A stretch of 64,000 nt of DNA from Diaporthe sp. PMI_573 (GCA_021399435.1 JAJTUP010000029.1:1-64000), one strand, 5' to 3'. Positions 23,881 through 34,862 are shown, counted from the first letter of the stretch. The notes: generated by a model from the sequence alone, not told the origin. Made by a program: numbers and translations.

Positions 23881-25287
23881 ATGAGCGTCACCATCCCTCC
23901 ACGCCGCGCATCGTGCGAGCGGTGCCGGGCACAGAAACTTCGATGCGTTCCTTTATCGTCCGAAAAACGGCCGAGCACTTCGGTGTCATGCGAAAGGTGC
24001 GCGAAGTTGCGACCACCAGTTCCATGCGTCTTCGGAAGAAGCTTAGACAGAGGGCGACGAATCAAGGCCGCCCCATCCATGGGAAGTTTCGATGCAGCAG
24101 GTTTGCTACCCGGCATGGGCGCATTCCGCGTTGCCGCGGGCCTCGCCTCCCCAGTGAGCCCGATGCCTGGAGGCAGTCGGGCTCCTTCGTCTACACCGCA
24201 GGCTGGCAGCAGTTACACTCTTCCTCACTCGACTGGTGTGGAATTTGATGACAACCGGGGCGAGGGCTACTTTCCGCCAGTATTAGACCACTCCGACTTC
24301 TGGAATTCGTCCATCCATGACCACCAGGACCCTGAGTCGTTCTCTTTCACCAACAGTCTCGCTGGTAGTTTGCTATCAGAGGAAATCACCAGCGACTTAG
24401 AGCTGACTCAAGTGGCTCAAGGGACAGAGGTTGCAACAAGAATCTTTGACACCGGTCCTCAGCTCGAGACCAACAACTTTTCGCGTTCCGAGTCAGAAAG
24501 TCTGTCTCATTTGGATCCATTTCACACCGGCGACACACCCGGCCCTGTGATGGCCCTTACATCCCTGCTGGCCGACATGTCGCAGACAGAAACAAGACTA
24601 TCCAAACTAACAGATAGCGAGCTGGGCAACTACCCAATCGGTGAAGTGCTCTACCTGTGCTCTAGCTTCCACAGCATCATCACAGAATCCTCCTCATCGT
24701 TTGGAGATCTTATTGGGCCCCCGGACCCGTCCGTATCGCTGCTCATCATTTGCTGCCACATGTCACTCCTCCGCATTTATTCCTCCGTCTTTGACCACCT
24801 ATTGCGGCAAACGTCAGACCGGCAACAGGAGCAACCATTAGCAGGTCAGCAGCGGCCGCACTCGAACCACATTCATCGACATCATCTATCACAGGCCAGC
24901 AACGACAACAGAGGCAAGAAACACAAGACTCCCGTGTCCCGTGGACTGAGTCTCGACCAGCTGCAGTCCCGCTGTCTCTGCACCACCTGGAGCCCGACCA
25001 GGAAAGCCGTATCGATGCTGGTGGGATCTTTCCGAGAAGTCGAGGAGGTACTACAGTTGCCGAGCGACCTGATTATCACAGGAGAGACTTCTGCGGATGC
25101 GCCGGGCACGGCGGACGGGTTCGGCACATCATTACACGGCTCGGAAGGAAAGCCGGCCATGACCTCGGAGGGAAACACGAAAGGTAGCTCGGTCTTCTAC
25201 TGGGGCGAGTTGATTGATGGGCAGCTCTACAATGTCGTAAGAACATTGGTGGGTAATCTGGGCACCAAGGTTCAGGACATGAGCTGA
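23881..25287 (+). CDS. AflR-like Zn2Cys6 pathway regulator (468 aa)
   Basis: Single-exon transcription factor. I chose the ATG at 23881 (MSVTIPPRRASCERC) over an in-frame ATG 75 bases upstream, because family members place the zinc cluster within about 15-30 residues of the start. Cysteines are C12, C15, C22, C37, C40 and C49. The 14-residue loop between the third and fourth cysteine and the following RSLDRGRR basic stretch are typical of AflR-type regulators. The middle is S/T/P-rich. The C-terminal half contains the aflatoxin-regulator-like domain: the SLLIICCHMSLLRIYSSVFDHL helix, then the AVSMLVGSFREVEEVL helix. It converges with the MFS gene next to it and is the best candidate activator of the PKS cluster, inferred from family and neighbourhood. 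Confidence 0.87.
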   Translation: MSVTIPPRRASCERCRAQKLRCVPLSSEKRPSTSVSCERCAKLRPPVPCVFGRSLDRGRRIKAAPSMGSFDAAGLLPGMGAFRVAAGLASPVSPMPGGSRAPSSTPQAGSSYTLPHSTGVEFDDNRGEGYFPPVLDHSDFWNSSIHDHQDPESFSFTNSLAGSLLSEEITSDLELTQVAQGTEVATRIFDTGPQLETNNFSRSESESLSHLDPFHTGDTPGPVMALTSLLADMSQTETRLSKLTDSELGNYPIGEVLYLCSSFHSIITESSSSFGDLIGPPDPSVSLLIICCHMSLLRIYSSVFDHLLRQTSDRQQEQPLAGQQRPHSNHIHRHHLSQASNDNRGKKHKTPVSRGLSLDQLQSRCLCTTWSPTRKAVSMLVGSFREVEEVLQLPSDLIITGETSADAPGTADGFGTSLHGSEGKPAMTSEGNTKGSSVFYWGELIDGQLYNVVRTLVGNLGTKVQDMS

Positions 25288-25525
25288 ACTGTTGCTTGTA
25301 AGAATCTCATAGAGGTATAGACAGATGTCTAGACTATCATACATGGAACTGTGAAGATACAATTAAGTAGAAACTTACCACATTTCCCCCAACTGCTATT
25401 AGCTGTTGCAGGTTCGACGCGTTGTATTCAGTTTCTAAATAAGTGCCGCCACTACCCAAGCTTTTCATTTCTTTGTATTCTTCATGGATACTCTACAACA
25501 ATCTTAACTCTGTATAAGTCTCACC

Positions 25526-27338
25526 CTACAGCTTCCCAGACGACCAGCCGCGCAAGCGATCCCCAAATTTGTAGAACATGACCGGAGCTGGAACAAAGGA
25601 CAACGCGATGAACCCCAGCACCGTATTTCCCCATCCGTAGCCGAGTGATTGATACATGGGCGGTCCAGCCAATGGGAGGAATGTATTGGAAAGGAAGCGT
25701 AGGAGATTGTTGGCGCCCAGGGCTGAGGCGGCTGATTGCGAGCCGAACAGGTCGACGAGATATAGCTGAGCCGGCATCTGCGACCGTAAAATTCATTGCA
25801 AGTCAACCAAAGATCCGCCCTGGATGTGGACGAGTCAAACGAAACTTGAGGAGGTGGGGGAAACTTACGAGGACGAAGAACACACCAAAGCCAATGATGA
25901 AGGTGCCCAACATCGGCACGATCCAGTGCACCCTGTGATATGCTGTCCACCCGTACAGGAAAAGCCCAAAGCCAACCATGGGGCTGAACCAAATCATTAG
26001 TATCAGACGGGACTCGGGCCGCAAGGGCTTCTCCTCCTGCCCGCGGCCGCGAACGCGATCACCCAGCACTCGAAAGACCACCATGGCCACGATCAACGCC
26101 GCTCCGAGCCCCAGGTACGACAGGCCGGAGACGGTAGTGCTGAAGCCATATTGGCCCCCAAAGACGCCCGCAAACGTCGTCAACAGCAAGTATAGCGTTC
26201 CTGATACGAAGGCTACATAGACAGAGATGACCAGTAGGATGGGCGACCTGATCAGCAGGCCGCATGGGCGTAACAGGGAGGCGGCGATGGTCTGCGTTGG
26301 TGAGATGCGAGGGCTGGTCACCCCGTGCTTGGCGCGCAGGTCCATTCCGCCAGTGGCGGGGCGGAGACCGGCGGCCTTGTGCTCGAGAAGGACTTTGGGG
26401 TATGTTTCACTCATGAGGATAGCGGCGGCGAGGGCGACGCCACCGCTGAAGATAGCTAGGAGCCAGAATGACCAGCGCCATCCCAGCGGCCCAGCCGTAA
26501 AGCCTCCGATGACAGGTCCGAGGATCTAAAATCCGTACCAGGAACAGAATTAGCATGGCTTAGTTGGAAGGGAAGCCTTGAGCAAGAAACACGAATGAAC
26601 TAGTCATCGTCATTGGTGTCAACTGACCGGTCCGGCCAGAGGCCCAAGGCTGAATAAAGCCATCGCGATCGCCCTGTTCTCAGGGATGGTCACATCGGCG
26701 ATGGTGCCACCGCCCAGGGCCATAGGCGTGCCGCCCGCCAGCCCGGACAGCACTCGAAAGCTAATGAACTGGGCAATGTCCCTGCTCAGCGCTGAGGCGA
26801 TGATGAACGCCACGAAGACGACGTTTGTGGCGTGGTACACGGGCAGGCGGCCGTATGTCTCACTCAGGGGCGAGATGAACATTGGCCCGACGGCGAGGCC
26901 GAGCGAGTACAGCGTGATGGCCAGCGTCCTCACCGTATCGGAGCCGACTTGAAAATCTGCTACGAGCTCGTCCATTCCCGGGACGCAGATTGTCGGTGCC
27001 ATGTTCCTAGGGTGGCGGAGAGCCAGTGTCAGTGTCATTGTGGCCAAAGCCTGTCGGTGATTGTTGGTTCTGGGACGGCTCCTTAGCAGTAGCTGCACTT
27101 ACGTGACGAGAGCAAAAAGAGCCACGAGGACGACGTGAATCCATTTCTTGCTGCTGGGCCAGTTGTGGGGGTTGGCCATATCGCCTGGGCTGTTCCATTC
27201 GTATTCGGCGGCGGCAGCGGCGGCGTCGCTGCCCGCGGCTCCATGCTTGGTGCCGTCCATAAGCGTTGGACTGGAGCTCGAATGGACGGACAAGGTTCCA
27301 GACCCTGTAGAGCTGGCCTCGCTCACATTCTTCGGCAT
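25526..27338 (-). CDS. MFS drug:H+ antiporter-like transporter (507 aa)
   Basis: Four exons on the minus strand: 27338-27103, 27006-26628, 26525-25869 and 25777-25526. All junctions are GT-AG and in phase. The N-terminal about 70 residues are cytosolic and S/A-rich, including NSPGDMANPHNWP, a signature preceding TM1 in DHA1-type fungal multidrug transporters. Motif A is present as PLSETYGRLPVY, and GLAGGTPMALGGGTIAD and LGPLAGPVIGGFTAGPLGWRWSFW match the family between TM4 and TM6. The last exon carries TM11-12 (LYLVDLFGSQSAASALGANN, LGYGWGNTVLGFIAL). About 12 membrane spans at the plasma membrane are expected, using proton gradient to export small molecules. It lies between the AflR-like regulator and the tailoring genes, so export of the cluster product is the natural guess. 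The locus looks intact. Confidence 0.88.
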
Positions 27339-28643
27339 GGTGCTTCAGACAAGGTGTGCTGAAAAGGAAGGTTCACGGTTGGAATGTCATATTGTGTCGA
27401 AGACATGAAGGGGTACATCAACGAGGCATTGTGAAGTGTAATGCTTTGTCCAGGAAACTGTAGGGCTTTCTCTTTGTTTCCTCCAGTTCTTCAGCCAGCG
27501 GATCCCTTCATAAGTCAGGTTCGACCACCATGCCCGCTCGAGCGGGATTGGTGCTGTCCGCTTGTCGGGGACATGCGGGCTTAGAGTCGACTGGCCACGG
27601 AGCTTCCAAGAGTGAGACAGAGATATGGATCTCATCATCCGCATGTTACACAAGATGGCCCGGAGTAAGCAGTACTGCAACTTGCAATGTCTGTTTACAT
27701 CATGGTTCCTGCTGCGCCAAGAAAGTGAGATGGATTCGGGAATGTCCGAGGGTGTCACGAAGGAGTTCTGTCAGCCCCAGGGTGGAAAGCCAAGCTGCTA
27801 CACCAGTAAATTCGGAGAAAATTCTCGATGTGGTTCCAATGAGTATGAAAGGGGTTCCGAAGAGTACCTAGGTACGAAAGGGGCGCCGAAGTGTACGAAA
27901 GGGGTTTTGTCAGCTGACGGGCTGAAAGTAAACACACTACATGCAGATATTCGGATAAGGCTCTTACTAGTGTGCTCGGACGGTCTGCCCAATGCGCCAT
28001 TTGTAGTTTACCTTTTTCCATACAAGCCTCTCCATCGGTCACAAATGCCAAGATATCGACTTTCTCTGACGAAAAAGTTGTCATTGAAGCCGAATTCCCT
28101 CGCTGCCTAAGTTAATGTCAAGGACTTAGCGCAGTCCGTCCCATATAGACACTTCTATCAGTGATCTTCTAGATAATTGCCTCCTAACTAGACCAAGCCA
28201 GATGCCGGTCTATATGGGCGGAAATCTGTGACTGCGGATTTATTTTCCAATGAGCACAACGCAAGACACTTGACTAAACTGTACAACCAGGTATACCAAG
28301 TACCAAAGATTAATTAAGACATGCGGCAGCCCAAGGATCTTGCCGCCTCCTTCATCTGCTTTCATTCGTGTTGACTACCCATCTTCCACGCTGTATCTCA
28401 AGCCTCGATACCCGTGCTTACTATAGCGTCAAAGTGCCTAGATGCTTGATCACGAGTACTCAGATGAGTCCTTTGATGAAGACGCTTTGTAATTGATATT
28501 CTGGCTTCAAGATTCGGCCAAGGCGTAGCAAGGAAATCTCTATTGTTACATTGAACTGATTGAACAAATCAAGCACACAAGGTTCCAATTTTTCCACGCC
28601 GTCTTTCTGGTAGCGATATCTGGTCTAATACGCTACACCCTGC
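27339..28643. other. Intergenic region between MFS promoter and hydrolase 3' end
   Basis: No supportable gene; a 161-codon plus-strand frame at 27625-28110 has no motif and overlaps a comparable antisense frame. A short imperfect direct repeat around GAAAGGGG(T/C)(T/G)CCGAAG occurs at about 27847-27905. It may hold the MFS promoter next to 27338. Confidence 0.4.
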
Positions 28644-29618
28644 CTAGGCCCAGTTCTTGGCAAAGAACGTGAGAAGTGTCTCATAGCCACGCTTGTATTC
28701 GTCCTTGACCCGCGAGCTGGACAGGTCACCACGCGCCGCCATGAAGCCGTGAACCTGGTCATCGAAGGTCTCGACATGGCAGGTGACCTTGAGCTTGGAC
28801 TCGAAATCCTTGATGGTCTCGGCGGGCTCCTCCATCGACGCCAGCAGGATGTACGGCACCGAGATCTTCTCGGCCCCAGCCGGGTCGACCATGGCTGGGT
28901 GGACGGCGCCGGCAATCTTGAACAGGTTGGCATCACCCGAGGTCACGAGCTCGACGACTTTGCCGCCCCAGCAGTACTATACGTGGTCAGCCGGGGTTTC
29001 ATAAGAGTGGGACAAGATAGCCTCGTCATCATGCAGGAGGATGCTATTCTTAATGACTTACGCCAACGATGCCCCAAGAAGTGATGGAGGGCTTAGCAGC
29101 CTGGGCAGCCTTGAGGAACTCCGGGAGGGCGGCGGCGGTGGTGTGCGGGTAGTGCTCGCTCTGGGCAAACCAGGCACCGACCTTCTGTCCCTTCTCCTCA
29201 GTGTCGGGAGGGAAGAGCTCGCTGGGGCAGTAATCGCCCTTGAGAAAGTCTGGGATGAAGACACTGTACTTGGTCGTCTCGCTCGTGGCCAGAATATCGG
29301 CGCCCTGGACCGTCTGGTCGGCAAAGCCGAAGATGTCGTAGATGACAATGATACCTTTGGTGGCATCCGACGGGCCAGTGACGTCTACAGAAGGGGCGGT
29401 GCGTCAGCAGACGAAAACACCAGCTTGACGGTCATGGCAGGAAGGCGGGACGGCCAATGTGGCGGGACTGTTGGACGGAAGGAATAGACCCGTGACTTAC
29501 ATGTCTTCAGGCCTCCAAGAGTTTCGTACGCGCCACTCGCGCCATACCCAGAGGAAACAACTGGGGGAATGTTGCAGCAGGCCTCATTGTGGCCGTGTTG
29601 AGCAGGCAAGGTAGACAT
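28644..29618 (-). CDS. Dienelactone hydrolase-family protein (257 aa)
   Basis: Three exons on the minus strand: 29618-29501, 29384-29062 and 28976-28644, with strong GTAAGT donors and correct phase. The product is a soluble alpha/beta-hydrolase of the DLH family, close to the usual 240-260 residues. Visible motifs are the TKGIIVIYDIFGF strand and oxyanion region, the nucleophile elbow G-Y-C149-W-G-G with cysteine instead of serine as in true dienelactone hydrolases, and D-D-Q-V-H223-G-F with the catalytic histidine. At the expected acid position I see ASMEEP, so a glutamate may serve as acid. The likely role is hydrolysis of a lactone or ester; here it could act on the polyketide, for instance in release or ring opening. 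A TATA-like stretch (TTATAA) lies about 210 bases before the ATG. Confidence 0.88.
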
Positions 29619-30461
29619 GACGGTGGTGGTGGTGGTGGGATAGGTCTGCTGACAATGGATTGTTCAATAGCTTTATCTCTGTGATGACGCGCAGATCCAC
29701 AGTTGCTGCCGCCGAGGAGCAAGTTGAGGCTGAGATAACAGGTGGGAAGACCGCTAAGGTTATTTTTGTAGGCTATTTCTTGGTTGTGAAGACTTGAATG
29801 GTGTGAGAGGGGCTCAGCGCTATCCTTTTATAATCTCATTCCGATGTATGCGGCTCCCCCTTGGTGCCTAGCGCCAGGCCTGTACTCACGTATTTACGAC
29901 AATCCCCGAGGTCGGATTATTTTCCTCTATGGGATTTAACCGAAGAGATTGGAAGAGACAAAGGGTTGGACTGTTCCCGCATTGGCAAGAGGATGTTGTG
30001 GCTGCTGGGCTGTCAGCATCTGGGGTGACACAACACACGCGGACTGTCTCCCGCCTGGAACCATGCACGCCACAAGAGATCGGTCACACAGCACACATGG
30101 TTTGATCCGGGTGGGGGCTGAAGGAGGGATTTCTCAATGGTTTGAGTTCAACATTGTCATTCAGGATCCAGGAGGCAGTCTTGACTTCCCATCACCGTAC
30201 TCACAGCCCCAGGCGGCCATCGTGGCTCATTCTGTGACCGTCAGCTCACGGGTCGATGTTCAAGTAGATAGAGAATAAGAATAGAAACAGCTGTATATCA
30301 AGTACCATGATACGAATGCATAAATATGCCAGCAAGGGAGTTCATGATGGTCTCTGAATTCAAATCTATCATCTCATCAACTCACCGTTTCCTGTCAAGT
30401 ACAATACACAAGTCCCTTCTTTAGCCACTATTCATCGTCACCAGCCTCAAATCCAGACACT
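29619..30461. promoter_or_regulatory. Divergent promoter: hydrolase (-) / DUF3237 gene (+)
   Basis: 843 bases separate two start codons facing away from each other. No ORF worth noting. A TATA-like stretch is at about 29826-29836 on the hydrolase side. The last about 150 bases before the DUF3237 ATG are rich in CA/TC, as in fungal 5' leaders. A shared control region is plausible since both belong to the candidate cluster. Confidence 0.45.
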
Positions 30462-30980
30462 ATGTCTCTCAACCGAAACCCAGATGGTGCCGACGCTGTC
30501 AACAGCTTCCCACCGGGGAAGACACCGCCCAAGACAACAAGGGGTCCCACCCCGCAATACCTCTGCACAATGAACCTCGCTCTCGGCGGAGAGGTCGGCC
30601 CTATCCCGCTGATCGCGGGGAGCCAGCGAATCATTGAGATCATCACCAACGGCACCATTACCGGACCCGGCTTCAACGGCAAGATTGAGGGCGGTTTCGC
30701 TGCCCCGATCCGCATGCCTCTCCCTGCCAATGCCGCCGCCGGAACGCCTACGACGCAGAGCCCCATCGCATATGTGTACGGCCACGCGGCCGATGGCTCG
30801 CCCTTCTACATCGAGCAGTCGGGGGTCGGGACTTCGGCCGTCCAGAATGCCCGCCTCGAGATCCAGGTCGGAGGCAAGTACGAGAATCTGCAGCGAGCCT
30901 ATGTCATCGCACAGCCTACCATCAATGCCCAGCGCAATGCCGTGTCGCTCATGTGCTGGACTCTTCCTCTTCCCAACTAA
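30462..30980 (+). CDS. DUF3237 (UPF0311) family protein (172 aa)
   Basis: Intronless, about the usual length for this family. The protein is a predicted small beta-barrel of DUF3237. Visible hallmarks are PQYLCTMNLALGGEVGPIPLIAGSQRIIEIITNGT near the N-terminus (residues 30-66; only the outline is quoted), the G-x-G-F-N-G-K-I-E-G-G segment around residues 68-79, and the YGHAADGSPFYIEQSGVG strand pair. The biochemical role of most DUF3237 proteins is unknown; some fungal members sit in metabolite clusters. There is no signal peptide or membrane segment. Its place between two tailoring-type enzymes and its shared promoter with the DLH gene suggest a part in the same pathway, possibly in cyclisation or binding of the intermediate, which is inference. 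Confidence 0.85.
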   Translation: MSLNRNPDGADAVNSFPPGKTPPKTTRGPTPQYLCTMNLALGGEVGPIPLIAGSQRIIEIITNGTITGPGFNGKIEGGFAAPIRMPLPANAAAGTPTTQSPIAYVYGHAADGSPFYIEQSGVGTSAVQNARLEIQVGGKYENLQRAYVIAQPTINAQRNAVSLMCWTLPLPN

Positions 30981-31562
30981 GGGACAAGAGGATGGATGTG
31001 CCATGGGGTTTGAGTTGTGAAACGAACAGTTGGCGGTACTGGAGGGTCTTAGATTGCAAAGATAGATGTTTTGTATTATAGATACAGGGATAGATTGGGG
31101 GTAGAGTGGAGTGTTTGAAATTGAATCACTTTCATTAAATCGAACGCCTTGAAAAACTTCGAAGACAGTAGACATTGAGAATCACCAACAACCCGCGGAA
31201 GGACGGCAGCTCGTCGGCAATTCATTTGATAATACCATCCTGATATTTGGTGCCTGCAAATGCTCCGAGACCGTTTTAATCCATAAGAGTAGTCCTAAAC
31301 TATTATCTATACTTTTGAGTAGAGTGCGAATGTGGAGATATACACTTCGCAAACAAGGTCTGTCTTAGGAGAGAACCTTATAAAGGTAAAGAAATTTTTT
31401 AATTAGTCCATACACTTCGCATACACATTAAGTAGTGGAAATTGGAGAATGGAATGCATTCAGGACGAACATTCCAAGAGTCTCAGATGGTGTGGTCCCA
31501 ACTTCGCTTCAACAAGCAGACATCATCCAACACATAATACATATCCATCAACTCCTCTCCAT
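30981..31562. other. Convergent intergenic spacer
   Basis: Lies between the 3' ends of the DUF3237 gene (+) and the monooxygenase (-). It is AT-rich and holds both 3' UTRs. The undecamer TACACTTCGCA occurs twice (near 31340 and 31410). Nothing else is seen. Confidence 0.4.
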
Positions 31563-33011
31563 TCAAAACCAGCCCATCCGGACCGTAATCATCAACCAAA
31601 CATAAGCAATCGCAGTCTGCACTACAGCCCACACCATCTCCAGCCCAAAAACCCCAACAAGCCGATTTAACAACAAGAACCTGGCAGCGTAGAGCCTGGC
31701 CTCGTGGTCCCGCTGGGCCTGCGAGATCTCGCCACGCCACACGCGGTCCATCTGCGCGCAGTGTGTAGCGGCTTGCTCGGACGCCATGCCCAAGTGCGAG
31801 CGCAGCGCCGTGAAAGCGTCGCCCACCAGCACGACGCGGCCCTCGTGGAAGCTGGACTGGCTACACTGCGCCTCGCAGACCTTCGTGACAAACGGCCGCG
31901 GCGTCTGGTCGACGACCTCGGCCAGCGCCGCTGGCATCTGGGCAAGGAAGCGCGACTTCATGTTTGCCCATATCGCCGGCTGCACCAGCCCCTGAGAGAC
32001 GGTATTAGGATGTGTCTTGCCGTGCACGTCGGTCAGGATATCGCGCAGCTCAGCTGAGTCGTCTGCCACGGGGTAGTACCAGAGCCAGTTGACGAGACGA
32101 TCGCCTTGTGCGATGTTGCCCTGCTCTGTGGGGATGATGTAGCTTATCCAGGGGCAGATGATCAGCCAGTGTAACCTCGTGGAAGGGATGATCTTCATGT
32201 GCAAAGAAGAAACTCACCTGACTAGATACGTCTTTCTCAGGAAAGAAAAGTTAAGCCGGCCCGCCAGCGAGCTTACGGCCTCTCTCGAGACCAACCTCTC
32301 CGGCACTGCCCCGCGCCACGCAACATACCCAGCATACTCCTTTCGCGTCTCGGCCCCCAGCAGCCCCCGGACGGTGGAATGAATCCCATCGGCGGCAATG
32401 ACCAGGTCCGCGCTCAGGTTGCCCTTCTCGCCGGTCTCCGCATCCACAAATTGCACATGCACCCTCTTCTTGTCGGGGTCGTCAATCAGCCCCGTGACGC
32501 GCTTCCCAGAGCGGTACTCAACCCTGCCGTCGCCCTCCTTGGGTCCCGGGGGGTGCGGTACCGCCGCCGAGGCCATGCCGTCGAAATTGGCACGCAGCAG
32601 GTTGAACAGGCAGCCCCAGTTGCTCATGTCGTGGTGCGACGACCTCTCGTACGCGGGGCGGGCCTGCCTTCGCCACGAGAAGCTCATGGCGCTGGCTGCG
32701 ATCGACTTGGGCCGCCCTGTGGTGTCGTATTTGTCCAGGAGGGCCGTCACGCTGGGCCCGATCTGAATCCCCGACTCGTGGCTATGGCGCTCCTTGCTGG
32801 GGTCCTGCTCTAAAATGATGACATCGCTGCCATTCCGCTTGAGCTGGACACCCTGGAGGAGACCCGCAATCGAGCCACCGACCTGTCATTGTGTGGTTAG
32901 TCTCTAGTTCTATCTATGCTCAGTATGGAGGAAGACCTATGTTGCCTGTGGTGGGGCACGAGAACAAGTGTACACAGTGTTACCTACGATTATGACAGAC
33001 TTGGGAGGCAT
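31563..33011 (-). CDS. Class A FAD-dependent monooxygenase (433 aa)
   Basis: Three exons on the minus strand: 33011-32988 (eight codons), 32882-32218 and 32175-31563. The first intron uses GTAGGT, and the second is only 42 bases (GTGAGT...ACGAG). The enzyme uses FAD and NAD(P)H to insert one oxygen atom into an aromatic ring or an alkene. Motifs: dinucleotide fold VIIVGGSIAG at the N-terminus, ILEQDP at the end of the second strand, DLVIAADGIHSTVR (the DG motif), and GRVVLVGDAFTALRSHLGMA (the GD motif). The C-terminal about 45 residues are hydrophobic (VFGLEMVWAVVQTAIAYVWL) and may anchor the protein to a membrane. It is divergent from the PKS across a 1.85 kb promoter, so epoxidation or hydroxylation of the PKS product is the likely role. 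Length is typical for the family. Confidence 0.87.
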
Positions 33012-33494
33012 ATTGGACCGATTCACTGGTGTCAGTAATTCCGTAGAAAAAGCATCAACATGAGTTTCTTTGGGAAAGAAAGGCGCGGTTGTATCCGACG
33101 ATGTGCGAAGCTTGAAGGGATCTAGCCACCTCCTGCGCCCTTATACCGGGGATGCTCATACCGTATTACAAAAAGACAGTGATGATCATATACGCATGCG
33201 TGTGAGCCAATATCAGTTGTCACCCTCGCAATGTTTAATGACCACTGCTTATGCAAGTTCCGAACTCACTCGGAAGTTTTTTCCTTCAGCCTTTCATTAG
33301 GGCCGTGACCAGCGCCCGTATAGATGGGGTGATGTAAAAATGCATCGGACTGTGGCTGCACTACAGGGAAGATAATACCTTGCCTTAGACATCTTGTTAC
33401 CGACGGACTGGGCATCAAGCAGTAAGCGGTCTGAGTACGGTTGTACACGACCCAGCGGTTCGGATAAAAATGGTCATATCCAGTTAGAAAGAAC

Positions 33495-33669
33495 GAGGCC
33501 AGCAGCTGGGGTCGTACGACATAAAAGTGCCATGCCCCGGTAACCTGCGCATCCGCGCTCATGTCAGACGGAAGACAGTCCGAGACCAGCAGCTGGGGTA
33601 GTACGACAGGAGAGCGCCGTGGCCGGCAACCTGCGCGCGCGTGCTCATGTCAGACGGAAGACAGCCCGA
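33495..33669. repeat. Tandem duplication, two copies of about 87 bases
   Basis: The unit beginning GAGGCCAGCAGCTGGGG at 33495 is repeated as GAGACCAGCAGCTGGGG at 33582. Both copies run through ATGTCAGACGGAAGACAG to CCGA. The copies differ at several central positions, so the duplication is not recent. No coding function is seen. Confidence 0.8.
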
Positions 33670-34322
33670 TCAGGTCTCAAAATTCTGTACTTTTCCCGAA
33701 AATACCAGCTATCTATGTACGGGCTGGATTTTGTGGTAATCCTTTCATTGATATGCTATCAATCTCAAATGTGGCTGTTCTCCGCCGCTGCCATTGGCCG
33801 CCTCAATGCGGTTTCAGAGCGTTCTAATGCAGTAAGATGTAAAAAGGCAGTGTACTTCTGGGCTTAAATTAGGGCTAGATTAAGTTCATGGTCACCTTTG
33901 TAGATCTAGATCTCGCCACGCCGTCGTACACGCGGCTGAGTGGTTTCTCCTGCGGCTGTCTAACGGCAGGAGGCTGAATCTCGGGTCCCGACGACCTGCT
34001 TATGCAGGCCCCCGTCATTGGAAATAAGTGGGCTTCTGAGTCAAAAGAACCAAAGTGCATAATCCCTCCACTCCTGACAGTGACTCGCGATATCCATTGG
34101 GTTGTGGTATGTGAAATCCCAGATACCTGACCTTGGCGCCGGTCGGAGATATGCGGGAAGACGGTCCCCGTCACATGTGAGAATCCAAATTCATGGCACC
34201 AACCTCGAAGTAGACGATGGAAGATCCGAACACAGTAAGCCATCGTGGCAGGCTGAAGAATTCGGATAGAGGCAAGGAAGAAAAAAGATAGCGTGAATAT
34301 TATCACAGCCAGTGAGTAACTA

Positions 34323-34403
34323 TCGAGTGCGATTGGACATCGAGTGCGATTGGACATCAAGTGCGAGTTATTAGTGTCAAGTGCGAATGAGTATCAGGTG
34401 CGA
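34323..34403 (+). promoter_or_regulatory. Five-copy phased TC(G/A)(A/G)GTGCGA array upstream of the PKS
   Basis: Copies start at 34323, 34340, 34357, 34377 and 34394, so spacing is 17, 17, 20 and 17 bases. The first two are TCGAGTGCGA, in which TCG and CGA form an inverted repeat around four bases. The next two are TCAAGTGCGA and the last TCAGGTGCGA. The array lies 460-540 bases before the PKS start codon. Zn2Cys6 dimers bind such inverted triplets (AflR itself prefers TCG-N5-CGA), so this is a candidate site cluster for one of the two regulators nearby. It could also be a plain minisatellite. Confidence 0.55.
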
Positions 34404-34862
34404 GTGGCCTTCCGAGGAGGAGCCCAGCCTTGCCTAATCTAACTCGTTCTGGATCCTCTCCGATGTCACGTAACTCGTGAGGATGACCTGCACGATGGAG
34501 TCTCCGATTCGCACCAAGTGTCGGTCTCCGGAAGCTCCAGATCCTTGGCGACAAGGCTGAGACAGAGGAGCCGTGACGATGGGGCAGACGATGGGGCAAA
34601 GGTGTCCAGATGAGATACAAACCTTCAGTAGAACGTCAGACAAACGACAAAGCATAAGTAATAACATTCGACTCGAGCCGCTTCATATTCTTTGCCAGCG
34701 TAGATGTGGTTTTCTGAAGACTTAGACTTCCAATCAGCTTTCTTTCGCGTTGTGCTCGTCGGTTCCCACCACGCAACTTCACGATTTGTTGAATTGGGTC
34801 TCACTCTCCGGTAGAGCCTCTTCCTTCGTCACAGAAGCGTATCTCTCACAAGAGATTTAGCT

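Larger units (their letters stand above)
33012..34862. promoter_or_regulatory. Divergent promoter: monooxygenase (-) / PKS (+)
   Basis: 1851 bases without a gene. Two notable features sit inside: an 87-base tandem duplication (33495-33669) and a phased array of TC(G/A)(A/G)GTGCGA motifs (34323-34403). A related inverted GGTGCGA lies at 34509-34515. Regulation of both genes by the same factor is plausible. Confidence 0.55.

Noticed and set aside
27625..28110. 161-codon plus-strand frame between MFS and DLH genes
   Set aside because: No motif, and it covers a short direct repeat; antisense frame is equally open.
31300..33120. Single GTGCGA hexamers near other cluster genes as binding sites
   Set aside because: A hexamer is expected roughly 30 times on both strands of this window; only the phased five-copy array stands out.
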